Below, one piece after another: positions 16,401 through 25,108 of a DNA stretch of 64,000 nucleotides. Both the position numbers and the translations under genes were made by a program. Source of the DNA: Gillisia hiemivivida (GTDB lineage: Bacteria; Bacteroidota; Bacteroidia; Flavobacteriales; Flavobacteriaceae); NCBI RefSeq assembly GCF_007997295.1, contig NZ_VORY01000001.1:461730-525729 (forward strand), written 5' to 3'. Under the pieces are notes generated by a model. That model ran no database searches. It was not told the DNA's origin and was given only the letters and a program-made list of their open reading frames with translations. Numbering within the stretch: the stretch's first letter is position 1; each line of letters starts with the position of its first letter.

Positions 16401-19260
16401 TGTTGATATTGTCGCAGGCAATCTGAATACTGATATTCATCCTCTATTAAAAGGAAGTTATAAAGCATGGTCAGGTAAAAAAAAATATTATTCTTATGAA
16501 CTTAAAGGGAAGGAATTAAAAAAATATTATGCCCTGTTGGAGAAAGCACCCGACTACCGTTTCCCAAAAATTGAAAACTATCCGGAAACTCAAATTATCA
16601 ATAGCTTCTATTTTAATGAAGGCGCAATTTTTATTTATCGAAGACAGGCCTTATCAGAAGAAACAAAACAGATTCTATACCGCTTTACCAGTGTTTTTTC
16701 ACTTACTTATAGACGTTATCTAGATATTATAAGAGCAGAAGCACAGGCAAGGGAAGCTGAAATTGAACTGGCTTTGGAACGAGTGAGGGCAAGAACTATG
16801 GCTATGCAGCATAGTGACGAATTGCAAGAAGCTTCATTCTTATTGGATCAACAGGTAAGAGGTTTAGGTATTAAAACTTGGGGTTGCGCCTTCAATATTT
16901 ACGGAGAAAAAGAATCTACCGAATGGTTTGGGAATGAAGCTGGTGTTCTTCCCAAATATAAGGTTCCTAGGACCGGAATATTCAAGGAATATTATCAAAA
17001 AGGTCAGAAAGGTGAGTCACTAATTATAAAGGAGTTTTCAGGTGAAGCATGTGTGGCTCATTATGAATATATGAGCTCACTTCCTATTATAGGCGATGTG
17101 CTAAAAAAATTAAAGGAAACAAATAATGGTTTCCCAACGTATCAAATTGATCATATAGTTTATTTTAAATATGGATACCTTCTATTTATTACCAGAGAAC
17201 CAGCACCAGATGCGCATGACATATTCAAACGATTTGCAAAAGTTTTCGAACAAACCTACACACGTTTTCTCGATCTCCAAAAAGCAGAAGCGCAAACAAG
17301 GGAATCACAAATAGAAGCCGCATTGGAACGTGTGCGTAGCAGGACATTGGCGATGCAATCGAGTGGGGAATTGGCGGAAACCGCAGTCGTGGTATTCAAA
17401 CAACTAATAGATTTAGGTATTGAACCCAACCGCTTATATATTGGAATTGTTAAAGAAGACAATGGCCTTATAGAAATGTGGGCTACCGATGAAGATGCAA
17501 CTGAAATAGGCAGCAAAGTTGATTTTGACATCACCAAGAATAAATCTATTTCTAAAATATTTGATGGCTGGAAAAAGCAACAAAAATCACTGAACCTTAC
17601 TATGGAAGGAAAGGAACTTCAAACTTATTTGAAATACATTTATGAAGAGCTAGGGATTATAGTACAAAAAGGTCTTTCTCAAAAAAAACGATTTCAAACA
17701 ATAGCATATTTTTCAAAAGGATTTATTGGAATTGCAGCTCCTGAAGAACAGCCTGAATCGACCACAGATTTATTGGAACGTTTTGCATCAGTTTTCAATT
17801 TGACATATACCCGTTTTAACGATTTGCAAATCTCAGAAGCACAAATCAGGGAAGCCAAGATAGAAATTGCCTTAGAAAGAGTTCGTTCCCGAACCATGGG
17901 GATGCAAAAATCTGATGAGTTGGCTGAAACTTCAGCTGTGCTTTTTCAGCAAATAAAAGAAATCGCTACCGAAACCTGGAGTTGTGGTTTTTGTATCTGG
18001 CAAGAAAACGATGAAGTGGAGTTATGGATGGGAGCAGATTCTGGTGGCTTATTACCGCCTATGCTCATTCCGTACAAAAAGGAACCTACCCACAAAGATA
18101 TTTATGAAGCTTCACTAAGAAAAGAACCAGCATATAATAAAGTATGGAATGGAAAGGAGCTAAAGGAACATTACGCTTTCTTAAGAACAATTCCTTCCGT
18201 AGCAAAAGCAATTAAGATCATGAAGGATTCTGGTCTTACCTTACCGGATCAACAATGTTATTATGTTGGCTTCTTTAAACACGGGTATCTGTTATTGATT
18301 ACGAAAGAGCCCAACGATGATTTAATTGAGCTAAGTACCCGTTTTACAAAGGTATTTGATCTTACCTACACCCGTTTCTTAGACCTTCAGTTAAAAGAAA
18401 AGCAATCGATTGAGTTGTTAGCCGAAAAGAAACGTCTTGAAGTGACCCTAACCGATTTACAGGCGACCCAAAAACAATTAATACAATCCGAAAAAATGGC
18501 GAGTCTTGGAGAGCTCACTGCTGGTATTGCCCACGAGATCCAGAATCCACTCAACTTTGTAAATAATTTCAGCGAAGTGAGTCAGGAATTAATTGACGAA
18601 CTCAAAGAAGAGCTGGAACTTGGCCACATGGATGGTGTAAAAGATATTTTGAATGATGTTATCCACAATCTTCAAAAGATAGCCCATCATGGTAAACGCG
18701 CCGATGGCATTGTTAAAGGGATGTTGCAACATAGCCGAAAAAGTAGCGCCGTAAAAGAAGCAACAGATATCAATACCTTATGTGATGAGTTTTTACGCCT
18801 TTCCTATCATGGATTGCGTGCCAAGGATAAATCGTTCAATGCAACTCTGGTAACAGATTTTGATGAAAACTTACCAAAAGTAAACATCTTTCCGCAAGAA
18901 TTGGGACGTGTAATATTAAACCTGTTGACCAATGCATTCTATGCGGTAAATGAGAAAAAACAATTAAATATAACAGGCTACAATCCTAAGGTATCTATTG
19001 GAACAAAAGATAATAATGGTAGCGTTGAAATAAAAGTATCAGACAATGGTAATGGCATCCCAAAACATGTTTTGGAAAAAATATACCAGCCTTTTTTCAC
19101 AACCAAACCGACAGGTCAAGGAACTGGATTGGGTTTGAGTATGAGCTATGATATTATTACAAAAGGCCACGGAGGCTCCTTGAAAGTTTTAACAGAAAAT
19201 GGCAAGGGTACTGAATTTATTATTGAATTACCACTAAAGCAAACTGTAAAAATGTATTAA
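13441..19260 (+). CDS. Giant cytoplasmic histidine kinase with SnoaL-like domain and eight repeats
   Basis: The 1939-residue protein starts with an NTF2/SnoaL-like domain (about 5-140) and a coiled coil. Eight copies of a unit of about 185 residues follow, beginning near residues 173, 360, 541, 734, 921, 1108, 1290 and 1473. Each starts with a helix of type ALERVRARTMAM and contains a GAF-like alpha/beta sensor module; a linker RFLDLQKAEAQAREA joins units. The transmitter at the end has His1698 in GIAHEIQNP, and N, G1, F and G2 boxes that all look intact. No membrane helix is visible. The repeats may bind ligands or form a long signalling rod. It is probably co-transcribed with its neighbours. 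Confidence 0.9.
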   Translation: MKLTKKIETEVLKVYDTWLHSYLNGDVETYDFYFDDDYHFIGSTKNEEFLNRKGTTNFFKATANQLAGKTQLRNETKIIEKFEELVFITHLFDAWFLNGADWSYYGRFRFTNALKNNKEGWRFIYQHFSTTDSKAQEGETIGFDQISAENLQLRQAVKRRTTELEQKNRELEVETALERVRAVAMSMYTSKGITNSVNAVFKELEKLGLDTIRCGIGIFDDETNKVNVWTASSDESEKIANLSGDENLEGHPLLELIYDHWLLQKDLSYILKDKDLIDYYKKTSKSNFPVEAPDLNKNIETQYYHCTMFPAGGLFAFRETGFSEEVKYLMKRFSEVFHLSFIRHQDLKKAEIQVRETNIELALERVRARTMSMQRSDELTDTSMLLFQQIEELGINSFACGFNIWDDDKKAATAWMASKDRLQPPFKTNSSEDVYVLFHEAEKRGESLFILEQKGKELEEHYKYLVTIPEVKKLSEAGLSFPTFQIIHCAYFSKGYLMFITLEPVPDAHDIFKRFARVFEQTYTRFLDLQKVEAQAREAKIEAALERVRAKGMEMRNTFELQEVVNTLAQQFHSMKMDITGVFIAIANQEIDKEFTFWGSSGVAETYLKKATIPFLDRPIYTVLAKAIKTNKGFFTEEYTREEKIEFFKHMFKHPPFNSSTSEWKEQVLTREGDYTRSVFVSHYTTIFVVNHNGRKLSDSDNEILKRFGKIFEQSYIRFLDLQKAEAQAREAHIETALEKVRSRSMGMQESEELKEVIQVVYDQFVTLNIYIEHTGFILDYKEREDMHIWLADLHEVPTEVSFPYFDTAHWNSFIEAKEKGMDFFVNHLTFEEKNKFYNQLFKLIPGVPKETINYYLSCPGLAISTVLLDNIGLYIENFKGIPYTDEENSILMRFGKVFQQTYTRFLDLQKAEEQAREAQIEVALERVRAKAMAMHSSKDISGATVVVFNELGKLGIDFERCGIAIFNDTPVIEVWSTPLLHNSTEVVDIVAGNLNTDIHPLLKGSYKAWSGKKKYYSYELKGKELKKYYALLEKAPDYRFPKIENYPETQIINSFYFNEGAIFIYRRQALSEETKQILYRFTSVFSLTYRRYLDIIRAEAQAREAEIELALERVRARTMAMQHSDELQEASFLLDQQVRGLGIKTWGCAFNIYGEKESTEWFGNEAGVLPKYKVPRTGIFKEYYQKGQKGESLIIKEFSGEACVAHYEYMSSLPIIGDVLKKLKETNNGFPTYQIDHIVYFKYGYLLFITREPAPDAHDIFKRFAKVFEQTYTRFLDLQKAEAQTRESQIEAALERVRSRTLAMQSSGELAETAVVVFKQLIDLGIEPNRLYIGIVKEDNGLIEMWATDEDATEIGSKVDFDITKNKSISKIFDGWKKQQKSLNLTMEGKELQTYLKYIYEELGIIVQKGLSQKKRFQTIAYFSKGFIGIAAPEEQPESTTDLLERFASVFNLTYTRFNDLQISEAQIREAKIEIALERVRSRTMGMQKSDELAETSAVLFQQIKEIATETWSCGFCIWQENDEVELWMGADSGGLLPPMLIPYKKEPTHKDIYEASLRKEPAYNKVWNGKELKEHYAFLRTIPSVAKAIKIMKDSGLTLPDQQCYYVGFFKHGYLLLITKEPNDDLIELSTRFTKVFDLTYTRFLDLQLKEKQSIELLAEKKRLEVTLTDLQATQKQLIQSEKMASLGELTAGIAHEIQNPLNFVNNFSEVSQELIDELKEELELGHMDGVKDILNDVIHNLQKIAHHGKRADGIVKGMLQHSRKSSAVKEATDINTLCDEFLRLSYHGLRAKDKSFNATLVTDFDENLPKVNIFPQELGRVILNLLTNAFYAVNEKKQLNITGYNPKVSIGTKDNNGSVEIKVSDNGNGIPKHVLEKIYQPFFTTKPTGQGTGLGLSMSYDIITKGHGGSLKVLTENGKGTEFIIELPLKQTVKMY

Positions 19261-19292
19261 AAAAAAATGAAAAATTCTAGGAGATAAAAAAG

Positions 19293-22200
19293 ATGAAAGG
19301 AATAAAAAAAATAAAACAATTTATTTTGCAATGTCTTATGGCAGTGTTTATTATTTCCTGCAATCAAAATCATGAAAAAGTTCAGCACAGCATTTTTGAA
19401 AAACAAGACAGCATTTCGCCACCTGCGGTCATCCCAGCAGGAAAACCCATTATCAATTACCTCACAGAAACGGAACCACCCAAAATCACCTTGCTTTCTA
19501 AAAAACCCGCACCCGTAAAAACCAATGCTGGATTTTATGTGAACATGCAAAACTTTAATACACAGCAAGGACTGGCAATGAGCAGTATCCTCTCTGGATT
19601 CAAGGATAAAGCTGGGAATCTTTGGTTTGGCACATCGGGCAATGGGGTGAGCAAATATGACGGTAAATCTTTTACTAATTATACATCTTCACATGGGTTA
19701 ATACACAACCTCATCAACCATATAACCGAAGACAGCAAAGGAAATATCTGGTTTGGCACCTACGGGGGAATAAGCAAATACGATGGTGTCACTTTTCAAA
19801 ATTTCACAACCGAGGATGGCATTCCGGATGTTGATGTTTTAAAAATAATGGAAGATAGCAAAGGCACCCTTTGGATTGGAACGGCAAAAGGATTGTGCAG
19901 CTTCACGCAAAACAGAACTGACGGGAAGTTGCTTTTAACAAGCCACAACCAAGAAGATGTTTTATTAAATGCTTCCGTAATCGACATTCTTGAGGACAGC
20001 CAAGGTCAACTCTGGTTTGCCGGCGATCAGGGGGTATGGAAATACATTCCAGCAACCAGTGCAAAAGAACAAGGAACGTTCATGAATTTTTCAGATAAAT
20101 TCGGCATAGAGGATAAGGTTGCTACTGTTCTTATGGAAGATCACGCCGGCATAATTTGGGTGGGCACCTATGGCGCGGTTGGTAGATATGCCCCGGCAAA
20201 ATCAGGTTTTTTAGAAAAAACATTCAAACCGCTAACAGTTTCGGATGGTTTGGTTAATAATGCTGTTATGATCATTACAATAGATAAGCAAGATATGGTT
20301 TGGATAGGCACAAAGGGAGGTGTTTCCAAATACGATAAAAACAGCGAATCATTTATAAATTTCACAGTTGAACAAGGTCTCACCTTCAACCAAGTAAACA
20401 GCATAACCGAAGATAGTTCCGGAAGTCTTTGGTTTGGTACTTACGGGGGTGGATTAGATAGGTACGATGGGGAAAGCGTCATTGAATATAACACAAAACA
20501 AGGGCTTATTGGAGATGCCATCTATGCCACCACTGAGGATAATGAAGGCAATATATGGCTAGCCCCTTCCAATGCAGGGATCGTAAAATACGAACAAAAT
20601 GGAAATTCAGCTTATAGCGGCATCTTCACAACTTATTCCAAAGAACAGGGCCTTTTGGCTAATACTCATTACACTGCGACGAAAGACAATGATGGCAACC
20701 TGTATTTTGGAAGCAATGAAGGTCTTAGTATAATCAATGGGAAAGAAATCACTAATTATACCAACAAAAATGGCTTACCAGATCATTTTATCACTGCTTT
20801 ATATATGGATAAAACAGGCAAACTTTGGATAGGAACCTATGAAGGTGGGATTAGCGTGTTCGATGGTAAATCCTTTAGTAATTCCTCTACGGAACAAGGC
20901 CTTGTCCATAAAACCGTATGGTACTTCTTGGAAGATAAAGACGGAATTATGTGGATCGCTACTCGAGGAGGATTAAGTAGATACGATGGCAAAAATTTTA
21001 TGAATTTCACTACAGAACAAGGCCTGCCGGACAACAAACTTTCAGCGGTGATCCAGGATAAAAAGGGTAACATAATCATTGGAAGTTGGGGAGGCGGTGT
21101 ATCCATCATTAAAAAAGAACGGCTTGAAAAACTGAAGCTTTCAAATGATAACCAGATTGAACCAATTTTTGAAAATTTTTCTACTACACAAGGATTGGCA
21201 AACGATGTGGTTTACCAATTTTTGGAAGACGATAATGGTAATATAGTAATAGGCACCAACAAAGGATTTACAATACTAAAGGGAGGCATAGCTTCAGAAG
21301 TAGGAAAAATAGCGCAGAATGGCTTTGAAAACTATAACGAAAAAACAGGATACCCTATAAAAGACATTAGCAACAACCAAAGCATGCATATAGGTGGACG
21401 TGGCAATATTTGGGCAGGTACTGTTGATAAACTTGTACGTTTTGATTACAACAGTGTTCGCAAAAACACAGAACCATTAGAGGTGTTTATTCAAAATGTC
21501 AAAATAAACAACGATAATATAAGTTGGCGTAGCCTTGAGTGGGCTAGAAAAAAAGATACCCCGGTAAAATTGAAGAACGCCAATACACCTTCACATGTTA
21601 CCGACGAATTACTCACTTTTAAAAGAAAGCTCACATCCAGAGCAATGGACACTATGGTTCATAACTATCGGAATGTGCACTTTGACAGTCTTCAAGCGTT
21701 TTTCTCAATCCCAATAAATTTGGAACTGCCCTATTCTAAAAACAACATCAGCTTCGATTTTGTTGGTGTGGAAACCACAAGGCCAGAATTGGTAAATTAT
21801 CAATATATGTTGGAAGGGTATAACGAAAACTGGAACCCTATAACGCAGTCTAGCACAGCCACTTTCGGCAATATTAACGAAGGCAATTACACCTTTTTTG
21901 TAAAAGCCCAAAGCCCTGTAGGAGTGTGGAGCGAACCTTTGGAATATCAGTTTACAATTAGACCTCCGTGGTATCGTGCATGGTATGCTTACTTTTTTTA
22001 TGTTTTACTGTTGTTTTTGGGAATATATTATGTTGATGCTTTTCAGCGTCGCCGAGTATTGTTTTTGGAGCGCCAAAAGGGAATTAGACAGGAGCTAAAA
22101 CACGCCAGGGAAATTGAGAAAGCTTTTGCAGAGCTAAAGGCAACTCAATCGTTGCTAATCCAATCTGAAAAAATGGCGTCTTTGGGAGAACTTACGGCAG

Positions 22201-22916
22201 GAATAGCACACGAAATACAAAACCCATTAAATTTTGTGAATAATTTTTCTGAAGTAAGTAAAGAACTGTTGGATGAATTGAAAACAGAACTTGAGAAAGG
22301 CAATATCGAAGATTCCCAAGGAATAGTCCATGATGTGATTGAAAATTTACAAAAAATAAATCTTCATGGGAAACGTGCCGAGTCCATTGTAAAAGGAATG
22401 TTGCAGCATAGCCGTGTAAGTACCGGCGTACGCGAATTAGTGGATATCAATAAGTTGACCGATGAATACCTGCGACTGGCCTATCACGGGCTGAGAGCCA
22501 AGGACAAATCCTTCAACGCTTCCTTAAATACCGATTATGATGATTCTATAGGGAAAATAGAAATAGTTCCACAGGATATTGGCAGAGTAATTTTGAATTT
22601 GATCGTTAATGCTTTTTATGCCGTCAATGAAAGAAAACAACTCAATTCTCCAGATTATCAACCTACTGTTTCGGTCTGCACCAAACAGCTAAAAGATAGT
22701 GTGGAAATACACGTGGTAGATAATGGAAATGGCATGCCCCAGATTGTACTTGATAAAATATTCCAACCCTTCTTTACTACAAAACCGAGCGGTCAGGGAA
22801 CGGGATTAGGCTTATCTTTAAGTTATGATATTGTAAAAGCGCATCTAGGTGATATATTAGTAAAAACGAAAGAAGGTGAAGGAACAGAATTCAGTATTAA
22901 ACTACCTAAAAATTAG
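19293..22916 (+). CDS. Beta-propeller (Reg_prop/Y_Y_Y) sensor histidine kinase, lipoprotein-type N-terminus
   Basis: The 1207-residue protein has an N-terminal signal ending IISC, a lipobox-like sequence. A long periplasmic Reg_prop propeller follows (about residues 80-720), with more than ten repeats of the type LWFGT-GGG-S-YDG-SF-NFTTEQGL. Then come a Y_Y_Y domain (about 811-888), one membrane helix (about 893-915), a coiled coil and a transmitter with His973 in GIAHEIQNP. It resembles the sensor part of Bacteroidota hybrid two-component systems but has no receiver or HTH domain at the end. The receiver function is presumably supplied by the two genes just downstream, the first only 3 bp away. 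Confidence 0.92.
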   Translation: MKGIKKIKQFILQCLMAVFIISCNQNHEKVQHSIFEKQDSISPPAVIPAGKPIINYLTETEPPKITLLSKKPAPVKTNAGFYVNMQNFNTQQGLAMSSILSGFKDKAGNLWFGTSGNGVSKYDGKSFTNYTSSHGLIHNLINHITEDSKGNIWFGTYGGISKYDGVTFQNFTTEDGIPDVDVLKIMEDSKGTLWIGTAKGLCSFTQNRTDGKLLLTSHNQEDVLLNASVIDILEDSQGQLWFAGDQGVWKYIPATSAKEQGTFMNFSDKFGIEDKVATVLMEDHAGIIWVGTYGAVGRYAPAKSGFLEKTFKPLTVSDGLVNNAVMIITIDKQDMVWIGTKGGVSKYDKNSESFINFTVEQGLTFNQVNSITEDSSGSLWFGTYGGGLDRYDGESVIEYNTKQGLIGDAIYATTEDNEGNIWLAPSNAGIVKYEQNGNSAYSGIFTTYSKEQGLLANTHYTATKDNDGNLYFGSNEGLSIINGKEITNYTNKNGLPDHFITALYMDKTGKLWIGTYEGGISVFDGKSFSNSSTEQGLVHKTVWYFLEDKDGIMWIATRGGLSRYDGKNFMNFTTEQGLPDNKLSAVIQDKKGNIIIGSWGGGVSIIKKERLEKLKLSNDNQIEPIFENFSTTQGLANDVVYQFLEDDNGNIVIGTNKGFTILKGGIASEVGKIAQNGFENYNEKTGYPIKDISNNQSMHIGGRGNIWAGTVDKLVRFDYNSVRKNTEPLEVFIQNVKINNDNISWRSLEWARKKDTPVKLKNANTPSHVTDELLTFKRKLTSRAMDTMVHNYRNVHFDSLQAFFSIPINLELPYSKNNISFDFVGVETTRPELVNYQYMLEGYNENWNPITQSSTATFGNINEGNYTFFVKAQSPVGVWSEPLEYQFTIRPPWYRAWYAYFFYVLLLFLGIYYVDAFQRRRVLFLERQKGIRQELKHAREIEKAFAELKATQSLLIQSEKMASLGELTAGIAHEIQNPLNFVNNFSEVSKELLDELKTELEKGNIEDSQGIVHDVIENLQKINLHGKRAESIVKGMLQHSRVSTGVRELVDINKLTDEYLRLAYHGLRAKDKSFNASLNTDYDDSIGKIEIVPQDIGRVILNLIVNAFYAVNERKQLNSPDYQPTVSVCTKQLKDSVEIHVVDNGNGMPQIVLDKIFQPFFTTKPSGQGTGLGLSLSYDIVKAHLGDILVKTKEGEGTEFSIKLPKN

Positions 22917-22919
22917 ATT

Positions 22920-23294
22920 ATGAAAATATTAGTAGTTGATGATGAACGCGATGTACAGGCATTATTTCAGCAACGTTTCAGAAAAGAAATAAAAAATGGC
23001 GATCTGTATTTTGACTTTGCTTTTTCGGGGGAAGAAGCACTTGCATATTTAAAACAAAACCAAAAAGAAGCCTTATTGATTCTTTCAGATATCAATATGC
23101 CTGGAATGAATGGGTTGGAGCTTCTGGAATACATTAAACAAGAATTCCAAAAACCGGTACCCATTGTGATTATGATTACTGCCTATGGAGATGACGAAAA
23201 TTATAAAACTGCTCAAAGATTAGGAGCTGATGATTTTTTGACCAAACCAGTAGATTTTAAGATACTAAAAGAAAAATTAATAAAAGTTATATAA
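22920..23294 (+). CDS. Single-domain response regulator (CheY-like)
   Basis: The 124-residue protein is a complete receiver domain and nothing else. The acidic pocket is in VVDDER, the phospho-acceptor is Asp57 in [10 protein letters not shown], the switch Thr is Thr87, and the conserved Lys is Lys109 in TKP. It follows the propeller kinase after 3 bp and overlaps the next gene by one base (TAATG), so translation is probably coupled. With no output domain, it may be a phosphate shuttle or sink between the kinases and the receiver-cyclase. Confidence 0.93.
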   Translation: MKILVVDDERDVQALFQQRFRKEIKNGDLYFDFAFSGEEALAYLKQNQKEALLILSDINMPGMNGLELLEYIKQEFQKPVPIVIMITAYGDDENYKTAQRLGADDFLTKPVDFKILKEKLIKVI

Positions 23295-24334
23295 TGTCAA
23301 AGATACTAGTAGTTGATGATGAGGCCGATTTGGAAACACTTATCAAGCAGAAATTCCGAAAAAAAATACGCGGTGGAGAATACCAGTTTTACTTTGCCAA
23401 AAACGGAAAAGCAGCCTTAGAAAGGCTACTGGAAGAACCTCAAATTGACATCATCTTGAGCGATATTAATATGCCGGAGATGGATGGGCTTACGCTATTG
23501 GGTAAAATTAGCGAAACAAATCCTCTTATTAAAACCGTCATTGTTTCAGCATATGGTGATATGGAAAATATTCGAACTGCCATGAACCGAGGGGCTTTTG
23601 ACTTTATTACAAAGCCCATAAATTTTGAAGATCTAAGTCTAACAATAGAGAAAACGCTTAAGCATGCAACACATATAAAAGAAACTTTAAAAGCCATAAA
23701 GGAAAATAATATTCTAAAAATGTACGTAGATGAAAATGTCCTTAATTTCATGGGAAATAAAGAATATGAAACTACCATTACAGAAAATGAAACTATTGAT
23801 GCAACGGTGATGTTCGTAGATATTTGTGGCTTTACTGCTATAAGTGAAAACGTACCAGCAGATACGGTAGTGGAAATCATCAATAGTTATTTTGATGAAA
23901 TGGTTAAGGAAATAATTGATCAAAAAGGATATATAGATAAATTCATGGGTGATGCTATCATGGCTGTTTTTAAAGGGGAATATCATCTCGATCGAGCCAT
24001 AGATGCAGCATTGGCCTTAAATCATAAGTTGGCAAATATTCCTGCCATTGGAGGCGACCTTAAATTTAAACCTAAAGTTTCTATAGGAATGAAGAGCGGC
24101 GAGATGATTTCTGGTAATATAGGTTCCGCTAGTTTAAAACGTTTGGATTATACCGTTATTGGCGACACTGTGAATACTGCATCACGCTTGCAGGATGCAG
24201 CAAAAGAAAATGAAATTATCATTTGCGAAAGTTGTTACGAAAAAGTCAAAGAATCATTTAAATGTGAAAAGGTTGGAAGCATCATGCTTAAAAATAAAGC
24301 AAAACCAATAACCATTTATAAAGTTTTAGAGTAG
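23294..24334 (+). CDS. Response regulator with class III nucleotide cyclase output domain
   Basis: The 346-residue protein has an N-terminal receiver (1-122; phospho-acceptor Asp57 in [10 protein letters not shown], Lys107 in TKP), a helical linker, and a class III cyclase domain (about 168-345). Metal ligands are Asp176 (FVDICGF) and Asp220 (MGD). The base-recognition pair is Lys216 and Thr287, and the transition-state residues are Asn294 and Arg298 (NTASR). All catalytic positions are present, so the enzyme should be active. The Lys/Thr pair is typical of class IIIb adenylyl cyclases, so cAMP is the expected product. A pyrimidine product as in Pycsar cannot be excluded by eye. Its start overlaps the previous stop. 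Confidence 0.93.
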   Translation: MSKILVVDDEADLETLIKQKFRKKIRGGEYQFYFAKNGKAALERLLEEPQIDIILSDINMPEMDGLTLLGKISETNPLIKTVIVSAYGDMENIRTAMNRGAFDFITKPINFEDLSLTIEKTLKHATHIKETLKAIKENNILKMYVDENVLNFMGNKEYETTITENETIDATVMFVDICGFTAISENVPADTVVEIINSYFDEMVKEIIDQKGYIDKFMGDAIMAVFKGEYHLDRAIDAALALNHKLANIPAIGGDLKFKPKVSIGMKSGEMISGNIGSASLKRLDYTVIGDTVNTASRLQDAAKENEIIICESCYEKVKESFKCEKVGSIMLKNKAKPITIYKVLE

Positions 24335-24376
24335 GAATTTTAAAGCTCGTTTCAAAATAAAGTTAAACTAGCAGTC

Positions 24377-24961
24377 ATGGAAGAATCTGCACCTAAACAA
24401 TCAACCCTGCAAGGCATACCTGAAGCTCTAACGCCAAAAAATAAATACACAGATGATCTTATAGATCATTATTGGGGGAGTATCAACTATATTTCAACAC
24501 TTATAAAGGCCTCTGAATTAAAAGCAGGACTAATCCTTTCTTTTTACGGTATTTTACTAAATTTTATATTCAAGAGTATAGGAACGGTTCTTTCAGAAGT
24601 TTCCAATGCCAATTTCTTTTATGTGCTGATTGGCCTATGGTTTCTATGCACCGCAATCTCAATCTATAATTGTGTAAGATGCTTTATTCCAAAAATAGAA
24701 AGAGATTATGATAAGAATATTTTCTTTTTTGGGGATGTGATCACCAAGTTTGGAAGCATCAAGGAATTTGCTAAAACCTTTCACCAGGTTAGTGTTGATG
24801 AAGATCAACTTTTTGAACAATTGGGGGAACAAATTTATATTATCTCAAAAATTGCAGCTTGGAAATTCAGCAATGTTAAGAGAGCCATTTGGTTTTTGGC
24901 ATTTGGATTATTAATTATATTTATTTCTACGGTGTATTATTTTATCCTAAGCCTGTTATAA
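24377..24961 (+). CDS. Pycsar effector-type (PycTM/DUF5706-like) membrane protein
   Basis: The 194-residue protein has membrane helices at about 48-66, 80-101 and 170-192. The pattern matches the PycTM effector family: YISTLIKASELKAGLILSF before and into helix 1, a RDYDKNIFFFGD segment after helix 2, and EQLGEQIYIISKIAAWKFSNVKRAIWF leading into the last helix (given here only as family landmarks). In Pycsar defence such proteins respond to a cyclic pyrimidine made by a neighbouring cyclase and damage the membrane. Here the gene starts 42 bp after a receiver-cyclase gene, the expected pairing, but with a two-component cyclase. Family membership is fairly clear; a defence role is inference. Confidence 0.78.
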   Translation: MEESAPKQSTLQGIPEALTPKNKYTDDLIDHYWGSINYISTLIKASELKAGLILSFYGILLNFIFKSIGTVLSEVSNANFFYVLIGLWFLCTAISIYNCVRCFIPKIERDYDKNIFFFGDVITKFGSIKEFAKTFHQVSVDEDQLFEQLGEQIYIISKIAAWKFSNVKRAIWFLAFGLLIIFISTVYYFILSLL

Positions 24962-25108
24962 ACATTTTAAAATATTCTGTTTTACCTTAAACACGGATAT
25001 TGTTTAATCTAAATTATCCAAGACAAAATTCTTGCAAAATAAGAGCTGAATTAAGCATTTACCTATTTTTTCATAAAAGCAGCTTGCTTCAATTCATTTT
25101 TATCAGTT

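Noticed and set aside
19293..22916. Complete hybrid two-component system (kinase, receiver and HTH in one chain)
   Set aside because: The chain ends directly after the ATP-binding domain; no receiver or AraC-type HTH is present.
23440..23883. Minus-strand open frame of 147 codons
   Set aside because: It is antisense to the receiver-cyclase gene, whose motifs are intact; no signal or family pattern is visible in it.
12397..24961. Canonical Pycsar or CBASS operon
   Set aside because: There is no CD-NTase and no stand-alone PycC-type cyclase. The cyclase has a receiver domain and a Lys/Thr pair typical of adenylyl cyclases, so I call it Pycsar-like only for the effector.
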